A stretch of DNA of 64,000 nt from an uncultured Selenomonadales bacterium (GTDB lineage: Bacteria > Bacillota > Negativicutes > DSM-1736 > Dendrosporobacteraceae). Every line of letters begins with the position of its first letter. Within the stretch, counting starts at the first letter, position 1. The stretch spans positions 1-64,000 of the forward strand of contig CAMJML010000010.1 of NCBI GenBank assembly GCA_946407015.1, given 5' to 3'. The notes beneath the pieces were generated by a model. That model was given only the letters and a program-made list of their open reading frames with translations, made no database searches and was not told where the DNA came from. Below, piece by piece: positions 51,582 to 59,518 of the stretch. The translations under genes were made by a program, and so were the position numbers.

Positions 51582-53498
51582 ATGATGAATTTATTATCAA
51601 TTGAAAACTTATCCAAATCTTACGGCGACCGGGTCCTGTTTGACCAGGTTTCCTTGGGCATTGATGATGCCGATAAAATTGGCCTGATTGGAGTAAACGG
51701 AACAGGAAAGACCACTTTTTTGCGGATTGTTGCCGGTCAGGAGACGGCCGACAGCGGAATCTTGATAAAAGGAAACGGGGTAAAGATTGAATATTTGCCG
51801 CAAAATCCGGAATTTGATGCCGCGGCCAGTGTTTTAGAACAAGTATTTAAAGGAAATTCTCCGGTTATGCAGGCGCTGCGTGATTATGAGCGGACGTTAG
51901 CTCTGGCGGGCACAAAGGGCGAGAATGCCGCTTATCAGCAACAGCTTATTGACTTGAGCCAGCAAATGGATGCACTCAATGCCTGGCAGTTGGAGAGTGA
52001 GGCGAAAACCATCCTGACCAAGTTGGGCATCGCGGACTTTAGCGCTACCATCGGGCAGCTATCCGGCGGACAGCGCAAGCGGGTAGCTTTGGCCGGTGCG
52101 CTCATTCATCCGGCCGATTTATTGATCTTAGATGAACCTACAAATCATTTGGATCATCATTCGGTTGAGTGGCTGGAGCAATATTTGCATAAACGCAAAG
52201 GGGCCCTGCTGATGATTACCCATGACCGCTACTTTTTGGATCGGGTAGCCAACCGGATGATTGAACTGGATAAAGGCGCGCTTTATAGTTATACCGGGAA
52301 TTACAGTCAATTTTTGGAGCTGAAAGCCGAGCGGGAAGAACAGCGTGAAGCCAGTGAAAACAAACGGCAAAACTTATTGCGCAATGAGCTGGCTTGGATC
52401 AAGCGGGGAGCCCGGGCGCGCAGCACGAAGCAGAAAGCACGGATCGACCGCTTCGAACAGCTTAGTGCTATCAAGCCTTATATGAAAGACGGCAAGCTGG
52501 AGATACTGGCCGGTGCGAGCCGCCTGGGACGGAAAATTATTGAACTGAACCATATTGGCCAGAGCTTTGCCGGAAAGCCGGTGATTGACGATTTTGACTA
52601 TGTTGTACTTAAAAATGACCGGGTTGGAATTATCGGCCCCAATGGCAGTGGAAAATCAACCCTGCTCAATATGATTGCCGGTGTCCTTACGCCTGAATCC
52701 GGCAGTGTCGAAATTGGCCAGACCGTTAAAATTGGTTATTTTTCGCAGGAAAATCAGGAAATGGATCAAAGCCTGCGGGTCATTGATTATATTAAGGAAG
52801 AGGCAAACTATCTGACCACCGCCGACGGTGGCACCATCACAGCCTCCCAATTGCTGGAACGGTTTTTATTTCCGCCGGGTCAGCAATGGATGCCGATTGA
52901 AAAGTTATCAGGAGGGGAAAAACGAAGGCTCTTTCTGCTGCGGATTTTAATGAGTGCTCCCAATGTCTTATTGCTTGATGAACCGACCAATGATTTGGAT
53001 ATCCAAACACTCACCATTTTAGAGGATTATTTGGACGGCTTTCCGGGAGCACTGATTATTGTTTCTCATGACCGTTATTTCTTAGACAGGCTGGTCGATA
53101 AAGTGTTCAGTTTTGACGGCGAAGGACGCATCTCTCAGCATAATGGCGGGTATTCGGATTACCTGGCTGCACTGAAAGACATAGAGGCACTGACTGCCGG
53201 AGAAAAGCCCAAAACCGAGCCTGAATCCAAGCCGAAGATGCAGCCGTCACACGGCAGCCGTCCGCTTAAATTCACCTTTGCTGAGCAGCGGGAGTTTGAG
53301 CAAATTGACGGGATTATTGCCGAGGTTGAGCAGCAATTAAGTGCCGTCGGGCAGAAAATTAATCTTGCCGGCAGTGACTTTGAAGCGTTGCAGCAATATA
53401 TTGTTGAACAAAAAAGCCTGGAGGCCAGGTTGGAAGAACTTTTAGAACGCTGGACTTATTTAAATGAGCTGGCGGAAAAAATCAATAACAGGCAGTAA
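51582..53498 (+). CDS. uup: ABC-F family ATPase, Uup-like
   Basis: 638 residues, two ABC domains and no membrane part. Walker A motifs are GVNGTGKTT (about residue 38) and GPNGSGKST (about 355). Signatures are LSGGQRKRVALAGAL and LSGGEKRRLFLLRIL. Walker B boxes LLILDEPTNHLD and VLLLDEPTNDLD complete them. The linker spans about 240-320, and the C-terminal coiled coil (about 565-638) with EQREFEQIDGIIAEVEQQ is Uup-like. ABC-F proteins act on ribosomes or translation; Uup also affects branched DNA. ATG ATG start after GGAG. Confidence 0.9.
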   Translation: MMNLLSIENLSKSYGDRVLFDQVSLGIDDADKIGLIGVNGTGKTTFLRIVAGQETADSGILIKGNGVKIEYLPQNPEFDAAASVLEQVFKGNSPVMQALRDYERTLALAGTKGENAAYQQQLIDLSQQMDALNAWQLESEAKTILTKLGIADFSATIGQLSGGQRKRVALAGALIHPADLLILDEPTNHLDHHSVEWLEQYLHKRKGALLMITHDRYFLDRVANRMIELDKGALYSYTGNYSQFLELKAEREEQREASENKRQNLLRNELAWIKRGARARSTKQKARIDRFEQLSAIKPYMKDGKLEILAGASRLGRKIIELNHIGQSFAGKPVIDDFDYVVLKNDRVGIIGPNGSGKSTLLNMIAGVLTPESGSVEIGQTVKIGYFSQENQEMDQSLRVIDYIKEEANYLTTADGGTITASQLLERFLFPPGQQWMPIEKLSGGEKRRLFLLRILMSAPNVLLLDEPTNDLDIQTLTILEDYLDGFPGALIIVSHDRYFLDRLVDKVFSFDGEGRISQHNGGYSDYLAALKDIEALTAGEKPKTEPESKPKMQPSHGSRPLKFTFAEQREFEQIDGIIAEVEQQLSAVGQKINLAGSDFEALQQYIVEQKSLEARLEELLERWTYLNELAEKINNRQ

Positions 53499-53501
53499 CG
53501 G

Positions 53502-53544
53502 AAAAAATCGCCTAACCCTTGTTACACAGGGTCGGCGATTTTTT
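53502..53544 (+). terminator. Terminator of the uup-like gene
   Basis: AAAAAATCGCC and GGCGATTTTTT with an inner ACCCT/AGGGT pair. Confidence 0.88.
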
Positions 53545-53589
53545 ATTATTTAGGGACAAGCAGAAAGTGAATATTCAGACAAATCGCCC

Positions 53590-53630
53590 TTGACAAACTA
53601 ACAACTTGATGATAATATTAAGTTGTTAGT
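53590..53630 (+). promoter_or_regulatory. Promoter of the DapB-family gene with overlapping 11-bp inverted repeat
   Basis: TTGACA (53590-53595) and TAATAT (53613-53618) are 17 bases apart. ACTAACAACTT (53597-53607) and AAGTTGTTAGT (53620-53630) are exact inverted copies flanking the -10, a typical repressor operator. Confidence 0.72.
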
Positions 53631-53648
53631 AAAAAAATAGGAGGTGCA

Positions 53649-54470
53649 ATGATGAAAATCGCACTGATTGGACTGGGAAGAACGGGAGAAATTGTTGCCA
53701 AATATCTCTTGGAAAAAGGTGTACTCAATATGGTGCTGTGCCGCCCCAATAGTGTAAAAGCCAATAAGGATTTAGGCAATTTTATCAATATGCCTGATAC
53801 CGGGATAATCATTGAACCTACCGATCATTTGGAGGAAAGATTGTTCTACCGCAAACCGGACGTGTTGATTGATTTTTCCTGCAACACGTTTTTACGCGAT
53901 AATATTCATATTTTAGCCAAGTGCGGCGTCAATGTGGTAACCGCCGTAACCTCCTATGAACCTGCTGAATTGAACAAAATCCGCCGGGTAGCCGATCGGG
54001 GGCAGATCGGTGTTGTGATGGCTCCTAATATTACATATGGAGTCAACATCATGATGCTCATTACCGAAATTGCGGCCGAACTGATGCAGGATTACGATTT
54101 TGAAATATTTGAAGAACATCATAAATATAAAAAAGACAGTCCATCCGGAACGGCTAAGAAAATTGCCGACAAGATCAGAAATAATCTGCTGGAAACGAAA
54201 GAAATACCAACCCATGCCGTCCGGGCCGGAGGAATTGTGGGCAAACATAAGGTCCTCATCAGCGGTGAGTTTGACCAAATTGAGATTGCCCATGAATCTT
54301 ATTCCCGCATTGCTTTTGCCCAAGGGGCACTAAAGGCAGCCCAGTTTATTCAGGACAAAACCGGTTATTATGAAATGACCGATATTTTTGAATACGAAAA
54401 AAGTCAGCGTCAGCGCAAAATTCGGGAACTGAAAGCCGAAAAAGAATTGGAGGAACTTGATCTGGCGTGA
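53649..54470 (+). CDS. dapB: DapB-family dihydrodipicolinate reductase-like protein
   Basis: 273 residues. NAD(P)-binding GLGRTGEIVAKYL at the start is a variant of the DapB GxxGRMG loop. The catalytic segment EEHHKYKKDSPSGTA (about 155-169) has the His and Lys of DapB, followed by VRAGGIVGKHKVLISG. The end resembles DapB (LKAAQFIQDKTGYYEMTD) but adds a charged 25-residue helical tail. DapB reduces HTPA to tetrahydrodipicolinate for lysine and spore cortex. The loop variant, the operator and lack of other lysine genes leave room for a paralogue with another substrate. GGAGGT before ATG. Confidence 0.72.
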   Translation: MMKIALIGLGRTGEIVAKYLLEKGVLNMVLCRPNSVKANKDLGNFINMPDTGIIIEPTDHLEERLFYRKPDVLIDFSCNTFLRDNIHILAKCGVNVVTAVTSYEPAELNKIRRVADRGQIGVVMAPNITYGVNIMMLITEIAAELMQDYDFEIFEEHHKYKKDSPSGTAKKIADKIRNNLLETKEIPTHAVRAGGIVGKHKVLISGEFDQIEIAHESYSRIAFAQGALKAAQFIQDKTGYYEMTDIFEYEKSQRQRKIRELKAEKELEELDLA

Positions 54471-54512
54471 ATACCCATTTCATCATTTTGATTGGGCATG
54501 ATTCATCATGCT

Positions 54513-54543
54513 AAAGCACCATCCTGTCAATAGGATGGTGCTT
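54513..54543 (+). terminator. Terminator after the DapB-family gene
   Basis: AAAGCACCATCCT pairs with AGGATGGTGCTTT. Confidence 0.88.
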
Positions 54544-54647
54544 TGTTCAGCAAAAAATGACTTTATTTTCATAGCTAGTTGCGAAACACCTGAGAGATGG
54601 TCTATATTAAGTAATAGGACTACTGGTCTTTCGGAGGGGTTATTTAA

Positions 54648-55286
54648 ATGGCAGCGATGTATCTTTCTATCGCAACAGATATTGCTCAACGGATTATTAA
54701 TGATGAGTTTGCTATTGGCAGCAGAATTGCCGGACGAACCTTACTGGCAAGTCATTATAACGTTTCATCAGAGACAATTCGCAAAGCAGTTGCACTATTG
54801 AAGGACGCTAATGTTGTAGATGTATCGCAGGGGAAGGAAGTCACCGTTCTTTCAGTGGATGAAGCCTATCGCTTTATTGAGCACCATAAAAGTATGCAGT
54901 CCGTTTACTCTTTACGGCAGGAACTTGAAATTCTGCTTGAGAAGAAACATGATATTGATAAACGGCTGGAAAGTGTGCTCAGTGATATTATCGGTTATTC
55001 GGACCGGCTGAAAAATTTAAATCCGTACAATCCCATTGAAGTGAAAGTACCGGAGAATTCGCACATTGTTGGGCGGACCATTGCCGAAATCAAGCTGTGG
55101 CAGCATACCGGGGCAACGATAGTGGCCATTCGCCGTGGAACTCATATTATTATTTCACCAGGGCCGTTGGCCGTGATTGCCCCGGATGACCGGCTGGTGG
55201 TTGTAGGCGATACTGAAGTCCTGCAACGATCTACAAGCTTTATTAATAAGGCAAGAAGTTCACCGGACAGTGTGACCGTGAATTAA
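54648..55286 (+). CDS. BusR-like regulator: GntR winged helix plus RCK_C domain
   Basis: 212 residues. The GntR-type DNA-binding part (about 1-75) contains DIAQRIINDEFAIGSRI and VSSETIRKAVALLKDANVV. A helical linker (80-125) follows. The C-terminal RCK_C/TrkA-C part (about 128-205) has VPENSHIVGRTIAEIKLW, ATIVAIRRGTHIIISPG and IAPDDRLVVVGD. This is the layout and length of BusR, which binds c-di-AMP through RCK_C and represses osmolyte uptake genes. No transporter gene is adjacent, so its targets here are unknown. GGAGGGG before ATG. Confidence 0.82.
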   Translation: MAAMYLSIATDIAQRIINDEFAIGSRIAGRTLLASHYNVSSETIRKAVALLKDANVVDVSQGKEVTVLSVDEAYRFIEHHKSMQSVYSLRQELEILLEKKHDIDKRLESVLSDIIGYSDRLKNLNPYNPIEVKVPENSHIVGRTIAEIKLWQHTGATIVAIRRGTHIIISPGPLAVIAPDDRLVVVGDTEVLQRSTSFINKARSSPDSVTVN

Positions 55287-55330
55287 TCGCCGTGCTGCTG
55301 ACGGTGAATAAAGAATAAGGGGGCTTTACA

Positions 55331-55696
55331 ATGGAATTTAAATTTGCGCATAACAACTTCAATGTTCTGGATTTGGAGAAGAGTCTGGCGTTTTATCGTG
55401 ATGCGCTCAATCTTGTGGAAGTGCGACGCAAGGAAAGACCGGAGTTTACCCTGGTGTTTTTGGGGGATGGGAAAACCGAGCACCGGCTCGAGCTGACTTG
55501 GCTGAAAGGCCGGACCGAGCCTTATCATTTAGGAGAAAACGAGTTTCATCTGGCTTTCACGGTTGAAGATTTTGACAAAGCTTACGAATTACATAAAAGC
55601 ATGAACTGTATCTGTTATGAGAATAAAGATATGGGCATTTATTTTATCTCTGATCCTGACGGATACTGGCTGGAAATTTTACCGGCCAACCGTTAA
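55331..55696 (+). CDS. Glyoxalase I-like VOC-family protein
   Basis: 121 residues, one VOC unit in the normal glyoxalase I length range. It begins FAHNNFNVLDLEKSLAFYRDALN, quoted by its core NVLDLEKSLAFY, with the first metal His near residue 7. EHRLELTW near 52 supplies a Glu, EFHLAFTVED near 75 a His, and the final YWLEILP a Glu, consistent with a metal-binding lactoylglutathione lyase. In a Firmicute without obvious glutathione, bacillithiol or another thiol could be the cofactor. GGGGG-type weak ribosome site. Confidence 0.8.
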   Translation: MEFKFAHNNFNVLDLEKSLAFYRDALNLVEVRRKERPEFTLVFLGDGKTEHRLELTWLKGRTEPYHLGENEFHLAFTVEDFDKAYELHKSMNCICYENKDMGIYFISDPDGYWLEILPANR

Positions 55697-55714
55697 TTTT
55701 AGGTATTGAGCAGG

Positions 55715-55745
55715 CAACACTGGGCAAACTGTCCAGTGTTGTTAT
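55715..55745 (+). terminator. Terminator of the glyoxalase-like gene
   Basis: CAACACTGG pairs with CCAGTGTTG, followed by TTATTT. Confidence 0.75.
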
Positions 55746-55767
55746 TTCTGTATAAAGGAGCAGGGTT

Positions 55768-56094
55768 ATGCCGCAAATTATCATTAAAGGAATGGAAAAG
55801 CATGAGATTCAGGCCATCAGCAAAGCGCTCGTGGATGAATTGACGGAGATTATCGGCTGTCCGCGTGATTATTTTACCCTTGAGGCGGTTCTATCCGCTT
55901 TTATCCGTGACGGTCATGAAGTAAAAGCAAGCCCGCTTGTTCAGGTCAACTGGTTTGACCGGGGGCAGGCTGTTCAGGATCAAGCTGCCGCTGCGCTGGA
56001 CCGGCACATCCGGTCACTGGGGTATGAGCAAGTTGAAATCTTTTTTCAAGTTTTACAAGAAAACCGCTATTATGAAAACGGCAGCCACTATTAA
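55768..56094 (+). CDS. DUF1904-family protein
   Basis: 108 residues beginning MPQIIIKGMEKHEIQAISK and containing VQVNWFDRGQAVQDQ near 70 and QVEIFFQVLQENRYYENG at the end. This matches small DUF1904 proteins, which look tautomerase-like in fold (an N-terminal Pro after Met) but have no assigned function. AAAGGAG before ATG. Monocistronic between two terminators. Confidence 0.8.
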   Translation: MPQIIIKGMEKHEIQAISKALVDELTEIIGCPRDYFTLEAVLSAFIRDGHEVKASPLVQVNWFDRGQAVQDQAAAALDRHIRSLGYEQVEIFFQVLQENRYYENGSHY

Positions 56095-56136
56095 CCGTAA
56101 ATAGCCGGATGAAATAGGTTGGGGCTAAAAAATTTT

Positions 56137-56180
56137 AAAAAATCAGCTGAAGCTTGAGGGCGGACGGCTGATTTTTATTT
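56137..56180 (+). terminator. Terminator of the DUF1904 gene
   Basis: AAAAATCAGC pairs with GCTGATTTTT, followed by ATTTTT. Confidence 0.82.
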
Positions 56181-56255
56181 TTGGACAATCGCAAGTCGGA
56201 TGGAACGAACATAGTATAAAGCAAACAAACATTAGTAATTAAAGGAGGAAGTGTT

Positions 56256-56351
56256 ATGTGGGGAAATGGTAATGGCGGCTTTTTATTTATATTCCTGATT
56301 ATTATTGTAATATTGTTCCTATTCTGTTGGAATGACGATACCAGTTGCTAA
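56256..56351 (+). CDS. 31-residue hydrophobic peptide (YjcZ-like)
   Basis: ATG follows AAAGGAGG by 6-7 bases. The product begins MWGNGNGGFLFIFLIIIV, continues as one membrane helix and ends in CWNDDTSC. A short Gly/Asn-rich head followed by one helix is the style of YjcZ-type sporulation peptides (GGFALIVVLFILL-type), but the acidic tail with two Cys differs. The strong ribosome site makes it a credible gene. Confidence 0.7.
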   Translation: MWGNGNGGFLFIFLIIIVILFLFCWNDDTSC

Positions 56352-56379
56352 CTTTCAACAGGCCTGACTTGTTGATGTT

Positions 56380-56525
56380 CGTCCCTTCAGGTTTATCCGG
56401 CTTATCCCAGATCAGCATGCTCTGTGCTACATAGTAAGGGCCTCGTATGAGAACGGCTGATCTTTGGATAAATGACCTAACCCCTTAGACTTAGCCACCG
56501 CAACTTGCGGTGGCTAATTTTTTTT
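56380..56525 (+). ncRNA. Candidate structured RNA with intrinsic terminator
   Basis: TTATCC plus AGATCAGC (56402-56416) pairs with GCTGATCT plus GGATAA (56456-56471), a 14-pair stem with small bulges. A second TTTATCC (56392-56398) could compete for GGATAAA. A terminator TTAGCCACCGCA/TGCGGTGGCTAA then eight T ends it. It is either the 3' region of the 31-aa gene or a separate small RNA. Confidence 0.5.
56491..56525 (+). terminator. Strong intrinsic terminator
   Basis: 12-bp stem TTAGCCACCGCA/TGCGGTGGCTAA with a 3-base loop and eight T. Confidence 0.92.
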
Positions 56526-56577
56526 GCTAAACGGAATTGGCATTTTTGCGGTTAGGCATTGGCAGTCAGCTTGAGCA

Positions 56578-56682
56578 GGGCGGCAGGGAAATCCGCCGCT
56601 ACGGACGTTCCCAACGCCGTTACCGGCAGCCAAGCTGCCGACGGCTGTGGTCACAAGTCCCGCGGCAGAAATCCCTGCCGCC
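56578..56682. repeat. GC-rich cruciform-like palindromic element
   Basis: GGCGGCAGGGAAATCCGCCGC-like left arm (56579-56599; ends GGCGGCAGGGA) and right arm 56662-56682 are complementary at 18 of 21 positions. A nested hairpin pairs CGGCAGC/GCTGCCG and GCCGT/ACGGC at the centre. No ribosome site accompanies the open frames here. Confidence 0.6.
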
Positions 56683-56745
56683 AGCAACCCATTTTTTTAA
56701 TAAAGCTAAATCGCCTGTTTTACTCTGCGTTTTCAATCATGCCTT

Positions 56746-56859
56746 GCGCGATTTAATCGCGCTGTCTTTTGCGTTCCCTTTGAGTCCTTCGTGTACTTTG
56801 CGGTTCACGTTTCCCATCACCCAACAGCTACTTTTGAAACTGTTGGATAAAAAGACAGC
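56746..56859. repeat. Small inverted-repeat element before cydA
   Basis: GCTGTCTTTT (56761-56770) and AAAAGACAGC (56850-56859) are exact inverted copies. GCGCGATTTAATCGCGC (56746-56762) is a near-palindrome at the left edge and CCAACAG/CTGTTGG (56821-56846) lies inside. It reads like a dispersed non-coding repeat. The AT-rich 56860-56916 stretch holds the cydA leader. Confidence 0.5.
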
Positions 56860-56916
56860 CTAATCGGCCACAATAAGCTTAAGTGGATCGTCTGTTGATT
56901 CGGAAAGAGGGACTAC

Positions 56917-58266
56917 ATGGACAATACTGCTGTCATACTGGCGCGGCTGCAATTTGGGATTACGTTGACTTATCATTTCTGGTTTGTAGCGCTGACGTTA
57001 GGGCTATCCGTTCTTGTTGCCGTGATGGAAACCTTATATGTATTTAAAAACAAAGCGGTGTACCGTGAAATGGCCAAATTCTGGGGCAGTTTGTTTTTGG
57101 TGAATTATGTGGTTGGTGTGGTTTCAGGAATTGTGCAGGAGTTTCAATTCGGGATGAACTGGTCGGAGTACAGCCGGTTTGTTGGCGGGGTTTTGGGGGT
57201 GCCATTAGCGTTTGAAGCGTTGACGGCTTTTTGTGTAGAGGCAACGTTTATTGGTATTTGGGTGTACGGCCGGAATGTTGTTCCCCGTTCTATTCATTTA
57301 CTTTCTATCTGGCTGGTGGCACTGGCTAGTAATTATTCGGCTTATTGGATTTTAGCGGCGAATGCGTTTATGCAGCAGCCGGTTGGCTATCGTCTTGAAG
57401 AGGGGTATTTAGCATTAGTCCAGATCAAATCTATTTTGCTTAACCCCTATTTATTCTATCAATATATTCATACGGTCATGGCGAGTTTTGCGTCTTCAGG
57501 ATTGTTTGTTATGGCAGTCAGTGCTTTTTATCTCCTTAGTCAGCAGCACCACAAGCTGGCTGTTAAATCGTTCAAATTAGGGCTGATTTGTGCCTGGATG
57601 GCTGGAATACTGACTTTTGCCAGCGGTCATTTATATACTCAGTATCTGGTTAAAGCCCAGCCAATGAAGGTGGCTGCTATGGAAGCCTTGTGGGAAAGCG
57701 CCGAATCGGCTCCGTTTATTGTGGTAGCACTGATCGATGAGGAGCAGCAAAGGAATAAGGCTGAAATCAGCCTGACCGGTATGTTGTCGGTATTAGCGGC
57801 GAATCACTCGCAGGCCCGCATAGCCGGGATGAAGGAAGTGCAAGAGCAGTTTGCTGCCCTACACGGGGCTGGCAATTATATTCCGCCGGTCCTCCTGTTG
57901 TTCTGGAGTTTTCGTTTTAAGGTTGCCGTCGGGCTGCTGATTATTCTGGTGACATCCCTTAGTCTATGGTACTTTAAAAAACATCAGCTTCAGGTTCAGC
58001 GCTTACTGCTGTACGGAGTGATCTGGACGCTGCCGCTGGTTTATTTAAGCCATCTGGCCGGCTGGCTGATTAGTGAAGTCGGGAGGCAGCCGTGGCTGGT
58101 TTACGGACTACAATTGACCGAACAGGGGATATCGCGTAATGTGCCTGTAAGTCATCTTTGGATTACGTTGATCAGTTTTAATGGAATCTATGCCATTATG
58201 GCGGGGGCGGCCATTTTCTTTATGCGCAGACGGATTCTTATTGGACCGGAGCAGCCGGGCGATTAA
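56917..58266 (+). CDS. cydA: Cytochrome bd oxidase subunit I (CydA), short-Q-loop type
   Basis: 449 residues. His20 (TYHFWF) matches the haem b595/d ligand and His185 (YIHTVMASF) the b558 ligand. Q-loop elements AQPMKVAAMEALWE and GWLISEVGRQPW are present. Glu99 and Glu107 equivalents are kept (PLAFEAL and FCVEATF). At the b558 Met position (FRIMVG in E. coli) this protein has FRFKVAVG, so Lys335 replaces Met. The Asp of FVGD is Gly. It reduces oxygen with quinol. GAAAGAGGG before ATG; cydB follows after 10 bases. Confidence 0.92.
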   Translation: MDNTAVILARLQFGITLTYHFWFVALTLGLSVLVAVMETLYVFKNKAVYREMAKFWGSLFLVNYVVGVVSGIVQEFQFGMNWSEYSRFVGGVLGVPLAFEALTAFCVEATFIGIWVYGRNVVPRSIHLLSIWLVALASNYSAYWILAANAFMQQPVGYRLEEGYLALVQIKSILLNPYLFYQYIHTVMASFASSGLFVMAVSAFYLLSQQHHKLAVKSFKLGLICAWMAGILTFASGHLYTQYLVKAQPMKVAAMEALWESAESAPFIVVALIDEEQQRNKAEISLTGMLSVLAANHSQARIAGMKEVQEQFAALHGAGNYIPPVLLLFWSFRFKVAVGLLIILVTSLSLWYFKKHQLQVQRLLLYGVIWTLPLVYLSHLAGWLISEVGRQPWLVYGLQLTEQGISRNVPVSHLWITLISFNGIYAIMAGAAIFFMRRRILIGPEQPGD

Positions 58267-58276
58267 AGGGGGCTAT

Positions 58277-59497
58277 ATGGACGCTAACATACTTTGCTTT
58301 GGGTTGTTTGGTATTTTGTTAACAGGCTATCTGTTGTTGGAGGGCTTTGATTATGGGATTGGTATGCTGCAGACGATTTGTGCCAAGACCGAATTAGAGC
58401 GCCAAGTGTTTCTCAATACCTTTGCACCCATGCGGGAGGGCTACGAGGTATGGCTGGTTACGGCCGGGGCCGTGCTGTTTGCCGGCTTTCCCATTATTTA
58501 TGCCGCACTATTTAGCGGGTTATATTTGGCGTTATTTTTACTGCTGGCTGCACTGATTCTGCGCAGCCTAGCCGTTGAATTCCGCCAGCATGAGAAAAGT
58601 CAAAGCTGGCGGACCCTGTGTAATTGGGGCGTTTTTTTCGGCAGTATGCTTCCGGCTTTTTTATGGGGACTTATTCTTGCCGGTTTTTTAAAGGGATATC
58701 CGATCAATGCTGATTTTGAATATAGTGGCTCAGTATTCGAGGCTTTCAGTATCTATACCGTTGTGGCAGGCACTCTATTTACGCTGCTGTTCATGCTGCA
58801 TGGAGCAGGCTATCTTCTGCTTCGTGTTGATACCAGTCTGGGCGAGCGGATTAAACAATACGCCCTAAGGCTCTATCCCTTTGGCATTGGCTGCCATATT
58901 ATCTTTATTTTATTGACGGTCATGCAGACCCAGGCCGGGCAAAATATGCCGGCAGCAGGAATTTTGGCGCTGACTGTTTTCATTCTGGGGGGTGGACGCT
59001 ATTTTCTGCAGCAGGACAGATACTGGCTAGGATTTCTGGCCACTACATTAACCCTGCTGGGGAGTGTGAGTGCCATATTTATCAGTTTGTTTCCGGTCGT
59101 GGTGGTTTCATCCTTGCATCCTGAGTACAGTTTGGATATTTACCGGGCAGCTTCAGGACCGGTAACCTTACAGATCATCAGCAGAGCGATGCTGGTGGTG
59201 ATTCCGCTGCTGGTTGCCGGCCAAATCTGGAAGGCTGCCTTGTTTTGGCGCCGGCTGAGTGTGGCTGGGCTGGAGCTTCAAAATGAAAATCATCAGTTTA
59301 AACAGCGGATTAAGCTGGCACAGGCTTTGGAAGATTGTTTGGACAAGACCAGTAAAGCGTTGCGCAGTCGTGACAGTCAGATTATAAACAAGCTTTCCGC
59401 TAAGACTAGGCAAGTACTTTGGGGCAAGCAGGATCAGAGTCAGCAAACGGATGAGCAGGCTTTGGCCGATAAACGTCGAAATAAGGAGGAGAATTAG
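58277..59497 (+). CDS. cydB: Cytochrome bd oxidase subunit II (CydB) with long C-terminal tail
   Basis: 406 residues from ATG 58277 behind GGGGG; upstream frame lies inside cydA. Eight membrane helices. The start has LLEGFDYGIGML and NTFAPMREGYEVWLVTAGAVLFAGFP (core: REGYEVWLVTAG) near 55, where classical CydB has the GPVWDGNEVWL segment, so the quinone/haem-facing region is variant. After the last helix (about 325), an 80-residue charged, coiled-coil-like tail ends DKRRNKEEN, an unusual extension. It partners CydA and precedes a third gene by 21 bases. Confidence 0.9.
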   Translation: MDANILCFGLFGILLTGYLLLEGFDYGIGMLQTICAKTELERQVFLNTFAPMREGYEVWLVTAGAVLFAGFPIIYAALFSGLYLALFLLLAALILRSLAVEFRQHEKSQSWRTLCNWGVFFGSMLPAFLWGLILAGFLKGYPINADFEYSGSVFEAFSIYTVVAGTLFTLLFMLHGAGYLLLRVDTSLGERIKQYALRLYPFGIGCHIIFILLTVMQTQAGQNMPAAGILALTVFILGGGRYFLQQDRYWLGFLATTLTLLGSVSAIFISLFPVVVVSSLHPEYSLDIYRAASGPVTLQIISRAMLVVIPLLVAGQIWKAALFWRRLSVAGLELQNENHQFKQRIKLAQALEDCLDKTSKALRSRDSQIINKLSAKTRQVLWGKQDQSQQTDEQALADKRRNKEEN

Positions 59498-59518
59498 AGT
59501 ACTGCGGAGGTACGAACA

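Noticed and set aside
56537-56863. 108-codon open frame before cydA
   Set aside because: Basic, low-complexity composition, no ribosome site, and it spans palindromic repeats; it is a by-product of the repeat structure.
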